From contig NZ_QJHK01000011.1 in assembly GCF_003202435.1 (NCBI RefSeq), forward strand, positions 62,001 to 126,000: a stretch of DNA of 64,000 nt. Direction: 5' to 3'. How positions within the stretch are numbered: position 1 is the first letter of the stretch; every line of letters begins with the position of its first letter. The notes below the pieces were generated by a model that saw only the letters and a list, made by a program, of their open reading frames with translations, was not told the DNA's origin and ran no database searches. This stretch comes from Flavobacterium cheongpyeongense (GTDB lineage Bacteria > Bacteroidota > Bacteroidia > Flavobacteriales > Flavobacteriaceae). Positions 1 to 9,643 of the stretch are shown here, in pieces. The translations under genes were made by a program, and so were the position numbers.

Positions 1-117
1 TAAAGTGTCCTGAGTTGCTTTGTTTTCAGCCGGCTTATTTTGGCTCATCAGATAAGTAAAACCGGTTAAAAACAACATTGCAGGTAGAGAGAATATAATG
101 TATTTTTTATTCTTCAT
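1..117 (-). CDS. N-terminus of an unidentified exported protein (truncated by window edge)
   Basis: Only the first 39 codons lie in the window; the ATG is at 115-117 on the minus strand and the frame stays open to base 1. The start reads MKNKKYIIFSLPAMLFLTGF, a basic n-region and a long hydrophobic core, followed by polar residues rich in Asn, Lys and Thr. It is therefore a secreted or inner-membrane-anchored protein. Too little remains to name a family. The next gene (205-627, same strand) is a small membrane protein, and an intrinsic terminator lies between them. Confidence 0.55.
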   Translation of the reverse strand, partial: MKNKKYIIFSLPAMLFLTGFTYLMSQNKPAENKATQDTL

Positions 118-173
118 AATTTATTTTTTTTCAGACTTGGGGAGTTTGTACAAATAATATGCCGAGATAAAAA

Positions 174-192
174 AAGCCCTGTAGGAGGGCTT
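174..192 (-). terminator. Intrinsic terminator of the four-helix membrane gene
   Basis: A seven-base stem (AAGCCCT / AGGGCTT) with a five-base loop is followed on the minus strand by a run of T. It lies 13 bases past the stop of the 205-627 gene. Confidence 0.75.
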
Positions 193-204
193 ATTTTGGT
201 TTTG

Positions 205-627
205 TTAAAACCATAGTTTCCATGGAATCCTGCTTAAAATAAGCACTAAACCTAATCCATAAAATATGGCAAAAGTTTTAAATTTTGCTTCACTATTAAT
301 TAATTTTTTATGTTTTGACCAGCCTATTGTAATTAAAGCAATTGCAATTAAATTAATTAATGGATGTTCTAATGATGTTAATCTATAATCAGCATTTGAC
401 ATCTGTCCTAAAACTGATAGCCCTAACGGAGATACAAAATAAAGTATCAAACCAATTAAAAGTTGGGTATGCGTTCCTATTAAAGCAAACAGTGCGATTT
501 TGCGATCTTTAGCAGTAAAATCTTTTTTTGAAGTAAATCCAAGAATGGCATTTACAACTGCAATTAATAAAAGTAATAATGCCAAATAAGCCCAGCCGGA
601 GTGGAGTTTTTGAATAAAATGATACAT
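205..627 (-). CDS. Small four-helix membrane protein, cytochrome-b-like
   Basis: 140 residues with about four hydrophobic helices (near residues 12-31, 45-66, 88-104 and 118-137). Histidines lie close to helix ends (KLHSG, GTHTQ, LEHPL, SKHKK). Flavobacterial proteins of this type are usually labelled cytochrome B, and the histidines could bind haem, but I see no decisive haem motif. It probably sits in the inner membrane. It is a single gene, closed by a terminator on its own side and separated from the TonB receptor by another. Treat the haem role as a hypothesis. Confidence 0.65.
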   Translation of the reverse strand: MYHFIQKLHSGWAYLALLLLLIAVVNAILGFTSKKDFTAKDRKIALFALIGTHTQLLIGLILYFVSPLGLSVLGQMSNADYRLTSLEHPLINLIAIALITIGWSKHKKLINSEAKFKTFAIFYGLGLVLILSRIPWKLWF

Positions 628-670
628 AGATTAATATTTTGTTTAAAACAAATATAACAAAAAAGGGCAT

Positions 671-707
671 AAAAAAACCTGACTTCAATTGAAATCAGGT
701 TTTTTTT
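671..707. terminator. Strong terminator (bidirectional-looking) after the TonB receptor
   Basis: The stem pairs AAAAAAACCTGA with TCAGGTTTTTTT and continues with a partly paired inner part around an AATT loop. A-tracts and T-tracts flank it on both sides, so it can work on either strand. It is 16 bases past the receptor stop. Confidence 0.8.
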
Positions 708-722
708 ATGCGGTCTAAATAA

Positions 723-3700
723 CTAGTTAAATGTATAACGAATACCAGTCTGCATTTGCCATCTTGATGAATTAAGACCTACATCGTCTGCCTGATCAAT
801 CGTTTTAGCAGTAGCCGGGTTATAATTAAAAGTCGGTGTATTTGAATTAGGCAAGAATCCAACTTGTGTAAGTAACTGAACCTGATCAACATTCGTAAAA
901 TATCTTTTACCCCAATCTTTATTTAAAAGATTTGTGAAGTTAAAAATATCTGCCGTTAATTCAATCGTATGTTTCTTTTTACCAACAGTAATCGTAAATT
1001 CCTGAGCGAATTTTAAATCGACAATATGAGAAGTTTTCAAACGATCACCGTTACGTTCTGCATAATTACCTTTTCTGCCTCTTAAGTATTCATTTCCTTC
1101 AATAAAAGCGCTCAGTGCTTCCCATTGTGCCTGAGGTGTCATTGGGTTGGCTGTAGTAGAAACCAAATTAATTTCACTTTGATTAGCCGGAACGTAAATT
1201 AATGCTGAATTTGAAAAAGTATCCTGCAATAAACGACCGCTATCATTATAAACATAACTAAATGGTGTTCCTTGTGCTCCTTCATAAAACACCCCAAGTC
1301 TGGATTTAGTAAATTTATTCCATTTGAAAGTTGCATTACCATTTGCTACAATTCTTTGTCCTGGGTCAAAATCAGATCTTGAAAGACCTAAATAGTTGGC
1401 ACCATTCACTGATTCAGTATTATTCCATTGCGAACTGTTTTGTGAAGATGTTGCATCCATTATAGTAGTTGATTTACCATAAGAATAAGTTCCGGAAATG
1501 TTTCCATCAATGAAATCAGATTTAAAGTTTTTAGTTAATGTAAAAGCAAGATTATATGCTTTACCTTCACTTGTATTTGAACCTAAATAAACTCCTAAAT
1601 AAGTAGGGTCTAATCTACTGTTTCCATTATAACGAGGTCTTGTATCTGGAGTACCTGTCAAATTACCTGAAGCAGATCTGATATTTAGATTTTCATATTT
1701 AACTGCACTGATATTATCATTATAAGTAATTTCAGATGACAAAACTAAACCGAATGGTAATTTTTGATCTACAGCAAAACTTGCTTTAAATACCTGAGGA
1801 AGTTTGAAATTTTTTGAGAATAAGTCAATATTTCCACCTTTTCCACCTGAGCCAGGTCTCGGATAAGATGCAGGTAACTGATCGATTTGACTGCCAACAC
1901 TTGGATTTGGATTAAAAGTAGGCATACCAGTAGCACTAGTTATCGAAACAGCGCCATTAGAAAGACCATTGTTATTATAAACTCCTCCTGGCCATACTAA
2001 TGGTAATCTTGAAGTAAAGATACCTACTCCTCCTCTAAATTGAGTAGATTTTTTTCCATTTAAATCGTAATTAAACCCTAAACGTGGAGCTACATGTGGT
2101 GTACTTTTAATAGCTTCTCCTACTTTTGCACCTTGTAAGTTTTTACCTCCGGCTTCTAAAATTGCTATTGTTCGATCATTAAAATCGTCATTTGCAGGTC
2201 CGTCTTCCCATACTGGAATATCAACTCTAATTCCATAAGAAAGTTTGAAATCGTTAGTTATTTTCATCTCATTTTGAATATAAAATCCAAATTGTTTCGT
2301 TCCAAATTCAGCAGCTCCTTGTGAATCATCACCTTCACCACCTATTAAAGAATAATTCATCTGAAACCTGTTTGGTTTTCTATCTAATAGAAAATCATCA
2401 AGGTTAGCATATCTGTAAGATCCAAAATTATTTCCAAAGAAAACATTTCTCGATTGTGAAAATTCATTATGTGTACCAATTGTTATTTTATTAATACCTG
2501 AATTGATTTCCAAATTATCAGAAATTGTCAATGTTTTTTGACTTAAGAAATTTGCTGTTGAAAAGCCTTCAGCACCAAAAAAAATACTTTGGGTAGCACC
2601 ATCAAAAATCTGAACCGTTGGAAACGGATCTCCTGATGCATCCCTGTCATCAAGAACATCTGTATATGCTACTACTAAATTATTAGAAAATTTATTTCCA
2701 AATCTTGAGTTTAATTCTAGCGCAGTAGAATTTGTGGTAGAATTAAACAACTGACTTCCGTTGATAAAATTTATCGCAGTAGCAGAAGATCTGTTTGGCG
2801 AAAAATTCTCCGCTTTAACATAACTGTGTTTCAAAGATAATTTATGATTATCATTTATATTCCAGTCTATCTTAGCAATCAATTTATCACTTACAAGAGT
2901 TCTTACGTTGTTGTTAAAAGAACCAGGATTATAACCGTAGCCATCCAATTTAGTCAACAACTCTCCTATTCTGTTACCTGACAAACCTGTATAAGTTGAC
3001 AAATCGAAAGGCTGTGGAGTTTCGTTATCCTGACGTTCGTAATTAATAAAATAAAATAATTTATCCTGAATTATGGCACCTCCGGCACGAACACCATAAG
3101 TTTGTGCCGAAAAATCAGCTAATTTTTGTCTTCCACCTGTTCCTGCTAATGAAGGAGGTGTTTTCCCTGCTAATGATTCATTTCTGTTAAAGAAATAAGC
3201 AGACCCTTCAAAATTATTAGTCCCTGAACGGGTAATTGCACTTATTGCCCCTCCAGCAAACCCAGAAAGTTTTACATCATATGGAGCAACACTCACTTGA
3301 AATTGCTCAATTGCATCAATAGAAATAGGGCTAACTCCTGTTTGCCCTCCATTTGTTCCATTTGAAGCCAATCCAAACACATCATTACTTACAGCTCCAT
3401 CAATATAAATTGCATTGAATCTGTTATTTTGACCTCCAATTGACAATACATCATCCCCTCTTAATTGAGCTGATGGAGTCAATCTTGCAAAGTCTGAAAT
3501 ATTTCTTGACAAAGATGGCAATGCCTTAATTTTATCCGAATTAATAACAGTCTGAGCTCCTGTTCTTTGTGAATTAAAAGTATTGTCTTTTGTTGCTTTT
3601 ACTACAACTTCCTGTAATTCATTTGATTCTTCTTGTAGAATTACATTAAAATCTTTTGAATCTCCTAATTGAAGATATACATCATTATCTTCAAAAGGTT

Positions 3701-3965
3701 TGAATCCTATAAAAGTAATAACAATCTTGTAAGGCCCACCAACTCTCATGTTTGAGATTCTGAAGTTACCTGTATAATCTGTTGATGCAGTGTAGCGAGT
3801 ACCCGATGGGGTATGCACTGCAAGGATAGATGCTCCTGGTAAAGATTGAGAACCTTTATCGTAAACATTACCTCCAATAGAAGAAGTAGTGTTACCTTGC
3901 GCATAAATATCTCCTGCATAAATAAATGCTAAAAGCATTAAGAGAAACTTTGACAATTTTTTCAT
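723..3965 (-). CDS. Oar-like TonB-dependent outer-membrane receptor with carboxypeptidase-regulatory-like domain
   Basis: About 1080 residues. A longer frame begins nine codons earlier, but the Met at 3965 begins a normal signal peptide (MKKLSKFLLMLLAFIYAGD, cleavage after ..YAQ), so I use it. Residues ~28-115 form a carboxypeptidase-regulatory-like beta-sandwich (GNVYDKGSQSLPGASI), ~120-230 a TonB plug (LPSLSRNISDFARLTP, NAIYIDGAVSNDVFG), and the rest a large beta-barrel ending in QTGIRYTFN. This order matches the Oar/OmpA-related TonB receptors of Bacteroidetes rather than SusC, and there is no SusD partner beside it. The substrate cannot be told. It is monocistronic, with a terminator downstream and a candidate TAnnTTTG box just upstream. 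Confidence 0.85.
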   Translation of the reverse strand: MKKLSKFLLMLLAFIYAGDIYAQGNTTSSIGGNVYDKGSQSLPGASILAVHTPSGTRYTASTDYTGNFRISNMRVGGPYKIVITFIGFKPFEDNDVYLQLGDSKDFNVILQEESNELQEVVVKATKDNTFNSQRTGAQTVINSDKIKALPSLSRNISDFARLTPSAQLRGDDVLSIGGQNNRFNAIYIDGAVSNDVFGLASNGTNGGQTGVSPISIDAIEQFQVSVAPYDVKLSGFAGGAISAITRSGTNNFEGSAYFFNRNESLAGKTPPSLAGTGGRQKLADFSAQTYGVRAGGAIIQDKLFYFINYERQDNETPQPFDLSTYTGLSGNRIGELLTKLDGYGYNPGSFNNNVRTLVSDKLIAKIDWNINDNHKLSLKHSYVKAENFSPNRSSATAINFINGSQLFNSTTNSTALELNSRFGNKFSNNLVVAYTDVLDDRDASGDPFPTVQIFDGATQSIFFGAEGFSTANFLSQKTLTISDNLEINSGINKITIGTHNEFSQSRNVFFGNNFGSYRYANLDDFLLDRKPNRFQMNYSLIGGEGDDSQGAAEFGTKQFGFYIQNEMKITNDFKLSYGIRVDIPVWEDGPANDDFNDRTIAILEAGGKNLQGAKVGEAIKSTPHVAPRLGFNYDLNGKKSTQFRGGVGIFTSRLPLVWPGGVYNNNGLSNGAVSITSATGMPTFNPNPSVGSQIDQLPASYPRPGSGGKGGNIDLFSKNFKLPQVFKASFAVDQKLPFGLVLSSEITYNDNISAVKYENLNIRSASGNLTGTPDTRPRYNGNSRLDPTYLGVYLGSNTSEGKAYNLAFTLTKNFKSDFIDGNISGTYSYGKSTTIMDATSSQNSSQWNNTESVNGANYLGLSRSDFDPGQRIVANGNATFKWNKFTKSRLGVFYEGAQGTPFSYVYNDSGRLLQDTFSNSALIYVPANQSEINLVSTTANPMTPQAQWEALSAFIEGNEYLRGRKGNYAERNGDRLKTSHIVDLKFAQEFTITVGKKKHTIELTADIFNFTNLLNKDWGKRYFTNVDQVQLLTQVGFLPNSNTPTFNYNPATAKTIDQADDVGLNSSRWQMQTGIRYTFN

Positions 3966-3989
3966 CTGTTTTTCGTTATTTGTTTTTGG

Positions 3990-3997
3990 CAAAATTA
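3990..3997 (-). promoter_or_regulatory. Candidate -7 box (TAATTTTG) for the TonB receptor
   Basis: Matches TAnnTTTG on the minus strand, about 25 bases before the chosen start codon. No well-spaced -33 TTG is seen. Confidence 0.35.
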
Positions 3998-4220
3998 TAA
4001 CAAATTAACCAGATAGTGTTATCAAAATGTTAAGAAAAACAAGTTTTATGCATTCTACTAAACATTAAAACGATTTTATCTTTAAATGATAAGTAAAATT
4101 TAATTTTTCAATTTAATGTTTATTTTTTTTATTAAAATCATAATAATAACTCCGAACTAAGCCCGCACAAATGTCATAATCATTCTATTTTGTAGGGATT
4201 TTTAAAATTATATAAGAAAA

Positions 4221-4249
4221 AACGCCGTAATTTTTTAAATTATGGCGTT
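4221..4249 (-). terminator. pgi terminator
   Basis: A 13-pair stem (one G-U) built on AACGCC / GGCGTT with a TTT loop is followed by a T-run on the minus strand. It lies 27 bases after the pgi stop. Confidence 0.75.
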
Positions 4250-4275
4250 TACACTTTCAAATAAATTTGACTGTA

Positions 4276-5919
4276 TTATTTCTTGCCTAAGAAATGATTA
4301 AGCAAAAATGAAGTCGAACTATCATGCGCTTTTACCATTTTAGAATCAATTTCCTCTAAAATAGAATTCGCCAATTGTTTTCCTAATTCAACTCCCCATT
4401 GGTCAAAACTAAAGATGTTCCAGATAACTCCCTGCACAAAAATCTTATGCTCGTATAAAGCAATCAAAGAACCCAAACTTTTTGGAGTGAGCTTATCAAT
4501 CAGGATCGTATTCGTTGGTTTGTTTCCTGTAAAAACTTTAAACGGTAATAAATAAGCTGCTTTCTCTGCAGAAAGACCTTGTTTGTCAAACTCTGTCTGA
4601 ACCTGCGCAACTGTTTTTCCGTTCATCAAGGCTTCTGTTTGTGCAAAAAAGTTAGACATCAGTTTATTGTGATGATCTTCATTTCCGTATAATGGTTTTA
4701 TGAAACCGATAAAATCAGTTGGAATTAATTTTGTTCCCTGATGAATTAATTGAAAAAAAGCATGCTGTGAATTGGTTCCCGGTTCTCCCCAAATGATGGT
4801 TCCGGTTTGATAGTTCACCGGTTTTCCGTCACGACCAACACTTTTTCCATTGCTTTCCATGGTTGCCTGCTGTAAATAAGGAGCCAATTTTTGCAGATAT
4901 TGTGTGTATGGAATCAAAGCCTCACTTTCGGCACCGTAAAAATTATTGTACCAAACACTTAATAAAGCCAAAATTACCGGAATGTTTTGATCAAATTCTG
5001 CCGATTTGAAATGTTCGTCCATTTCGTTGGCGCCTTTCAATAAATCATTATAATGATCAAAACCAATCGCTAAAGCAATGCTCAAACCAACTGCACTCCA
5101 CAAAGAGAACCTTCCACCAACCCAGTCCCACATAGGGAAAACGTTGTCTGGATTAATTCCAAATTCGGTTACTTTTTGGATATTGGTTGAAACTGCCACA
5201 AAATGTTTGGCAATATCATCCTGAGAAGCCGATTTCAAAAACCATTCTTTAATAGTTTCTGAGTTTGATAAGGTTTCCTGAGTTGTAAAAGTTTTAGAAA
5301 CAATCAAAAACAATGTGGTTTCTGGATTTAATTTTTTGATTACTTCATTAACGTGGTCACCATCTACATTTGAAACGAAATGAACATTTAAGTGATTTTT
5401 GTAAAATTGCAAAGCTTCAACAGCCATTACCGGACCAAGATCTGAACCTCCGATGCCTATGTTTACTATATCCGTAAAAGCTTTTCCTGTAAAACCTTTT
5501 CTGTTACCTGAAATAACTTCATTTGTAAAGCTTTTGATTTTGTTCTTTACTTCATAAACTTCCGGAATTACATTATCTCCGTCAACTTTTATTACTGCTG
5601 ATTCTGATGCACGCAAAGCTGTATGCAAAACCGCTCTGTTTTCTGTCTGATTGATGATTTCTCCCCCAAAATAATCCGCAATAGCATTTTTCAAACCAAT
5701 TGAATTCGCCAGTTCTAACAAAAGTGAAACAGTTTCTTTACTAATATTGTTTTTAGAATAATCAACCAAAAAGTCATTCCATTGCAAGTTGAATTTTTCT
5801 ACACGATTAGCATCTTGCTGAAATAATTCCTGTATCGTAGTCGCCTGAATTGCGTTGAAGTGGTTTTGAAGATTTTTCCACGCATCAGTTCCGGTTGGAT
5901 TTGTTGTGTTTAAAGCCAT
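4276..5919 (-). CDS. pgi: Glucose-6-phosphate isomerase
   Basis: 547 residues from the Met at 5919 ([14 protein letters not shown]); an in-frame Met nine codons earlier adds a lysine-rich stretch untypical of the family. It interconverts glucose 6-phosphate and fructose 6-phosphate in the cytoplasm. Diagnostic motifs are GIGGSDLGP (phosphate-binding loop), SKTFTTQET, the family signature [22 protein letters not shown] and GVELGKQLA near the C-terminus. Length is normal for the long (E. coli-type) PGI class. It stands alone between its own terminator and an upstream candidate promoter. Glycolytic partner pfkB lies at the other end of the window. Confidence 0.97.
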   Translation of the reverse strand: MALNTTNPTGTDAWKNLQNHFNAIQATTIQELFQQDANRVEKFNLQWNDFLVDYSKNNISKETVSLLLELANSIGLKNAIADYFGGEIINQTENRAVLHTALRASESAVIKVDGDNVIPEVYEVKNKIKSFTNEVISGNRKGFTGKAFTDIVNIGIGGSDLGPVMAVEALQFYKNHLNVHFVSNVDGDHVNEVIKKLNPETTLFLIVSKTFTTQETLSNSETIKEWFLKSASQDDIAKHFVAVSTNIQKVTEFGINPDNVFPMWDWVGGRFSLWSAVGLSIALAIGFDHYNDLLKGANEMDEHFKSAEFDQNIPVILALLSVWYNNFYGAESEALIPYTQYLQKLAPYLQQATMESNGKSVGRDGKPVNYQTGTIIWGEPGTNSQHAFFQLIHQGTKLIPTDFIGFIKPLYGNEDHHNKLMSNFFAQTEALMNGKTVAQVQTEFDKQGLSAEKAAYLLPFKVFTGNKPTNTILIDKLTPKSLGSLIALYEHKIFVQGVIWNIFSFDQWGVELGKQLANSILEEIDSKMVKAHDSSTSFLLNHFLGKK

Positions 5920-5945
5920 TTGTTTTAAAGTTTTTTTTAGAAACA

Positions 5946-5953
5946 CAAAAATA
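5946..5953 (-). promoter_or_regulatory. Candidate -7 box (TATTTTTG) for pgi
   Basis: TAnnTTTG match on the minus strand 27 bases before the pgi ATG; the -33 element is unclear. Confidence 0.4.
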
Positions 5954-6029
5954 CTGAAATTCCTATTTAATACTTCTTAACATGACAATTAGTTACGAAA
6001 ACGATTTATAAGAGTGATAAAAGTTTAAA

Positions 6030-6815
6030 CTATTCTATTTTTATTTTTTCCCAGGCGGCAACTAAATCTCCTTCCATATTTATATCTGATATCTCATAAT
6101 ATTCAAGGTGATTTTTAGATGTTTTTCTAAATAGTTTTTTGAAGTCCTTGTCAATAAAATATTTATCATTCAAAACAAAGGAGAATGATTTGATTTCTTT
6201 CCATTTGGATTTTTTTAAACTATATATGGTAATGGCTTTATATCTGCTAGCGCATGAAGAATAATACTCCGCTATTTCACTTTTTCCGTCTTCATCAATA
6301 TCTCCAATATTTATAATGCTAGAGGGATGACAACAATTTGAATCAGTTAATATACGTGGAATTGAGTTATCTGTAAAATAATACGAATCACCTTCTTCAC
6401 AATAATTCAGTGCATGTAAAACGAATACTGAATCAGCTTTATTATCTCCATTTAAATCTCCTAAATTATTATAACCTTCATTGTAAAATTCATCGAACAA
6501 TTTCTTTCGAAGCCAAATAGGATAACATTCTTTCTTTCTACTTTCAATTTCATACTTTGAAATATCCAGTTTAAATTTTCCTTTAAGAATTGAATCATTG
6601 ATGAACTGAATATCATTTGATAAGACAGAATCTTTAGACGTGCCATTTTTTATGAAAACTAATTGCCACTCATAAGAAAGTTGATTTATAGGTTCTAAAA
6701 ATAACTTTTTTGATCCGGTTCTTTCTTCTATGTGTTTTTCTTCTATTTTTCTTTCACAAGACACTATTACGAGACAAATAATAAAAACGAAAAGTCTTTT
6801 AATAAAGTTCATCAT
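6030..6815 (-). CDS. Lipoprotein of unknown function with FG-GAP/calcium-loop-like motifs
   Basis: About 261 residues from two adjacent ATGs at 6815/6812, six bases after the stop of the preceding gene. The start has a lipobox (LVIVSC), so the protein is probably lipid-anchored. Two Asp-rich loops, GDLNGDNKADSVFVL and GDIDEDGKSEIAEYY, resemble the calcium loops of FG-GAP/VCBS or EF-hand-like repeats; each is followed by an aromatic beta-strand. I do not recognise a named family. Its tight spacing to the 6821-7441 gene suggests co-transcription. Function unknown. Confidence 0.7.
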   Translation of the reverse strand: MMNFIKRLFVFIICLVIVSCERKIEEKHIEERTGSKKLFLEPINQLSYEWQLVFIKNGTSKDSVLSNDIQFINDSILKGKFKLDISKYEIESRKKECYPIWLRKKLFDEFYNEGYNNLGDLNGDNKADSVFVLHALNYCEEGDSYYFTDNSIPRILTDSNCCHPSSIINIGDIDEDGKSEIAEYYSSCASRYKAITIYSLKKSKWKEIKSFSFVLNDKYFIDKDFKKLFRKTSKNHLEYYEISDINMEGDLVAAWEKIKIE

Positions 6816-6820
6816 TATAA

Positions 6821-7441
6821 CTACCAAATCTTCCACCACGGCTTTTTATTAATTTCAATTGTTTTTTTATCCTTGTTGATTTCAATCCTTTTTAGTTCTT
6901 CAGTTTTTATAGTTGAATCATCAAAAAATAGTTCACCGTTTTCACTCATTCCAATTGGTGATTTGGTTCTTTCTTTCCAACTTTCTGTTTGTAATCCGGG
7001 AATTGAAGGCGAATTGACTTTTGAAATAAATTTTTGTCTGGCTTTTTCAGTTATCTCCTCTTCAATATTAGAAGTTGAATTTTTAAAGAGTGAAATAGAA
7101 TTATCCGGAATGTGAAGTAGAAAAACCTGAGTTTTGTTTTCGATTTTCTGAATATCCAAAATCTTGAAAAAGGATATTTCATCCAAAAGAAAATGTCCTG
7201 TTTTTGCCGATTCAGGATTAAATTTCGCCAAATCTTTTGCGTTGGCACTTGCTATTAAATACCTGAAATTTCCTGAAAGTCCTGCACCAATAGAAGTCAT
7301 ATCAGTAAAACCTTTTTCCTTTATAATTTGTCCAACTTTGTATTTTTCAATTAAGCTGTCAGACAAATTAGCATCTCTGTAAAATAGCTTTAAATCTGAA
7401 AAAGTTTCATCAAGAAGTTCTCTAATGCGCTTATTTTTCAT
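6821..7441 (-). CDS. Conserved hypothetical soluble protein
   Basis: 206 residues with no signal peptide or membrane segment. The start MKNKRIRELLDETF lies 17 bases after the stop of the M23 lipoprotein. The N-terminal half looks alpha/beta (YLIASANAKDLAKFNPES). The C-terminal third is very charged and ends in the aromatic tail KKPWWKIW. I do not recognise the family. It is followed six bases later by the 6030-6815 lipoprotein, so the two may work together. Confidence 0.65.
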   Translation of the reverse strand: MKNKRIRELLDETFSDLKLFYRDANLSDSLIEKYKVGQIIKEKGFTDMTSIGAGLSGNFRYLIASANAKDLAKFNPESAKTGHFLLDEISFFKILDIQKIENKTQVFLLHIPDNSISLFKNSTSNIEEEITEKARQKFISKVNSPSIPGLQTESWKERTKSPIGMSENGELFFDDSTIKTEELKRIEINKDKKTIEINKKPWWKIW

Positions 7442-7458
7442 GTTTCACTTCTGTAAAA

Positions 7459-8679
7459 TTACAGGTTTCCAATACTATCCAATTCTCTTTTTAGAGGTTC
7501 AATCTGTTTAGCAAAACGCTGTTTATCATTTCCGGTTAATGATTCCCCGGTCGGCAAATTAAGTCGGAGTGCATCTACCTGAACGCCATTTTTCCAGAAG
7601 CGGTAACAAACATGAGGTCCAGAAGCTAATCCTGTACTACCAACAAGTCCTATCGTTTGGCCTTGTGTCACACGCTGCCCACGACGAACTAAAATTTTAG
7701 ACATGTGTAAATACTGGGTCGAATAAGTCCCGTTATGCTTCACTTTTACAAAATTTCCGTTCCCCGCCGTATAGCCTGTTTGCTCAACTACTCCCGAAGC
7801 TGTTGTAGAAATCGGAGTTCCTCTTGGAGCTGCATAATCAGTACCTTTATGGGCTTTCCACCTGTGCTGTACAGGATGAAACCTGTTCATGGTAAATCTT
7901 GAGGTAATCCGGCTAAATTTAATTGGGGTTTTTAAGAAGAAATTTTTAAGTGTTTTTCCTTCATCATCATAGTATTCAATTTTTCCGGAAAGAGTGTCTT
8001 TTTCAAACGGAAAAGCATAAATAATTTTACCTTTATATTCAAAAAATGCTGCCTGCAAATCTTCTACACCGTCGTAGGTTTTACCATTGATGAAACGTTC
8101 TGTGAAAATTAAACCGTAACGGTCTCCTTTTTTAAGCTTAAAAAAATCAATAGACCAAGAAAACACTTTGGTAATTCGGCTGGCAAGCGCGGCTTCTACA
8201 CTGTTATTTCCTAAGGTTTCAGATAAAGAGCTTTTTAAAACTCCGCCAATTATTTTACGTTTGAACGTAACCGGTTTTACTTTTTTATAAGCTTTTGCAA
8301 GACTATCCCTGAAATCGATCACATAATAAGTAAGTGCGTCAGGCTGATATATAAAAACCTGCAGCTTATTGGTTTTATTCTTTGATCTAAGAAGTGTATA
8401 AGGTTTATTGTATCGAATGGCCCGAACATTAAATGAATCCTTTACCTGACTAACAATATCATAAACTCTTTTATTGCCGATATTCTGACCTTGAATTATG
8501 GTTCCAAAAGAATCACCTTTTTTTATTGTATCATGAATAACATTGAAATCTCCGTAATTAAATCCAAATTCAACTTTTTTAGATTTTGGTTTAGTAATTT
8601 TAATTTCAACTATCTCCGCTTTTTTATCACATGAAATTATTGAAAATAAGATGATTATAATTACGAATACTTTTTTCAA
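7459..8679 (-). CDS. M23-family peptidase lipoprotein (probable TTG start)
   Basis: Zinc peptidase of the lysostaphin/LytM type, expected to cut peptidoglycan crosslinks or regulate an amidase. The long open frame runs back into the tdo coding region, with its only ATG at 8829. A TTG at 8679, 20 bases after the tdo stop, begins a clean lipoprotein signal (LKKVFVIIIILFSIISC), so I place the start there (406 residues). The M23 domain fills the last third: H277 and D281 in HKGTDYAAP, then GPHVCYRFWKNG with H356. The usual second His of the HxH motif is Cys358. The N-terminal part is a Bacteroidetes-type extension of beta-rich domains. It belongs to the DUF3108-tdo run. Confidence 0.85.
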   Translation of the reverse strand: MKKVFVIIIILFSIISCDKKAEIVEIKITKPKSKKVEFGFNYGDFNVIHDTIKKGDSFGTIIQGQNIGNKRVYDIVSQVKDSFNVRAIRYNKPYTLLRSKNKTNKLQVFIYQPDALTYYVIDFRDSLAKAYKKVKPVTFKRKIIGGVLKSSLSETLGNNSVEAALASRITKVFSWSIDFFKLKKGDRYGLIFTERFINGKTYDGVEDLQAAFFEYKGKIIYAFPFEKDTLSGKIEYYDDEGKTLKNFFLKTPIKFSRITSRFTMNRFHPVQHRWKAHKGTDYAAPRGTPISTTASGVVEQTGYTAGNGNFVKVKHNGTYSTQYLHMSKILVRRGQRVTQGQTIGLVGSTGLASGPHVCYRFWKNGVQVDALRLNLPTGESLTGNDKQRFAKQIEPLKRELDSIGNL

Positions 8680-8701
8680 ACTTTTATTTTTTTTCAGGAA
8701 A

Positions 8702-9643
8702 TTAAACTGATGTCTCGTTTCCCCAATTAGACAATTCTTCTTCGGTCCACAATTTAGGAAAAAAGATGCGTCTTTGAAATTTTGGATGCATATATTTTTG
8801 CCAGTCGCTTCCTCCAGTAGCTTCTCCATTACCTTTTCCGCTTTCCAGAATATACTTTACAGCTGTATTTAAATGCTGCATTACCCATGTAACATTTACT
8901 GTATAATCATAATGGCGCATCGCTTTTATCAATTGACTATTTTGCTGGTCTTCGATTGGTAACTGGATAAATTTCTGCCAGATATTCTTAGTCTTAAATG
9001 CTGACATTTGGCGCAGGAACTGACCTTTGTATTTCTTTTCGAATTCCTGTAGTAAATAAGATTTTTCACCTGTATGATAATCTTTCCCTGCTGCCTGCCA
9101 ATATAAATGTTCGAAAGAAGTTTCTACATCGGTATTATCATCAAAGCCTGCCCTATATCTTCGATCGGTTAAATTGAGAACATCTGTTGAACCAAATTCG
9201 ATCATTCTGTATTGGGCACTCTGAAAACCGCTTGCAGGTGTCAAAGTATTTCTAAATTTCATGTATTGATCCACCTCCATTCCGTTTTCCATAATGCTGA
9301 AAGAATTGGCCAGCATATCAAAATAACGGGTAATTCTGGAAAGTCTTTCGCTAAAAAAAACTGCCTGAATATTTTCAGTATCTGCAATTTGATCAATTTC
9401 CCACAGGATCATTTTAAAAATCAATTCGTTAACCTGATGATACATAATAAAAACCATTTCATCGGGAAGCGTAGTACGTTGTATCTGAAGGTTTAAAAGT
9501 GCATCTGTTTGTATGTAGTCCCAATATGTTATTGGTTTAGACCAAAGCAATCCTTCGAGCTGAACATCTGTTTTTTGATTTATAGCTTTAAATTTAAGAT
9601 CAATTTCATTGAGGATTGATTCAGAATTATCTGTGGTATTCAT
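8702..9643 (-). CDS. kynA: Tryptophan 2,3-dioxygenase
   Basis: 313 residues. A haem enzyme that opens the indole ring of tryptophan to N-formylkynurenine, the first step of the kynurenine route, in the cytoplasm. Family motifs are MYHQVNELIFK (substrate-pocket His), KFRNTLTPASGFQSAQYR, and WVMQHLNTAVKYI, whose His is the expected haem ligand, then ATGGSDWQKYM near the C-terminus. Length is typical of bacterial TDO. Its ATG overlaps the stop of the DUF3108 gene by one base (TAATG), so translation is probably coupled. No other kynurenine-pathway gene is in the window; hppD and hmgA nearby are for tyrosine. Confidence 0.92.
   Translation of the reverse strand: MNTTDNSESILNEIDLKFKAINQKTDVQLEGLLWSKPITYWDYIQTDALLNLQIQRTTLPDEMVFIMYHQVNELIFKMILWEIDQIADTENIQAVFFSERLSRITRYFDMLANSFSIMENGMEVDQYMKFRNTLTPASGFQSAQYRMIEFGSTDVLNLTDRRYRAGFDDNTDVETSFEHLYWQAAGKDYHTGEKSYLLQEFEKKYKGQFLRQMSAFKTKNIWQKFIQLPIEDQQNSQLIKAMRHYDYTVNVTWVMQHLNTAVKYILESGKGNGEATGGSDWQKYMHPKFQRRIFFPKLWTEEELSNWGNETSV

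Noticed and set aside
723..3965. Reading the Oar-like receptor as a SusC with lost SusD
   Set aside because: It lacks the SusC plug motif (DVLKDASAGSIYG type) and has the Oar-type domain order.
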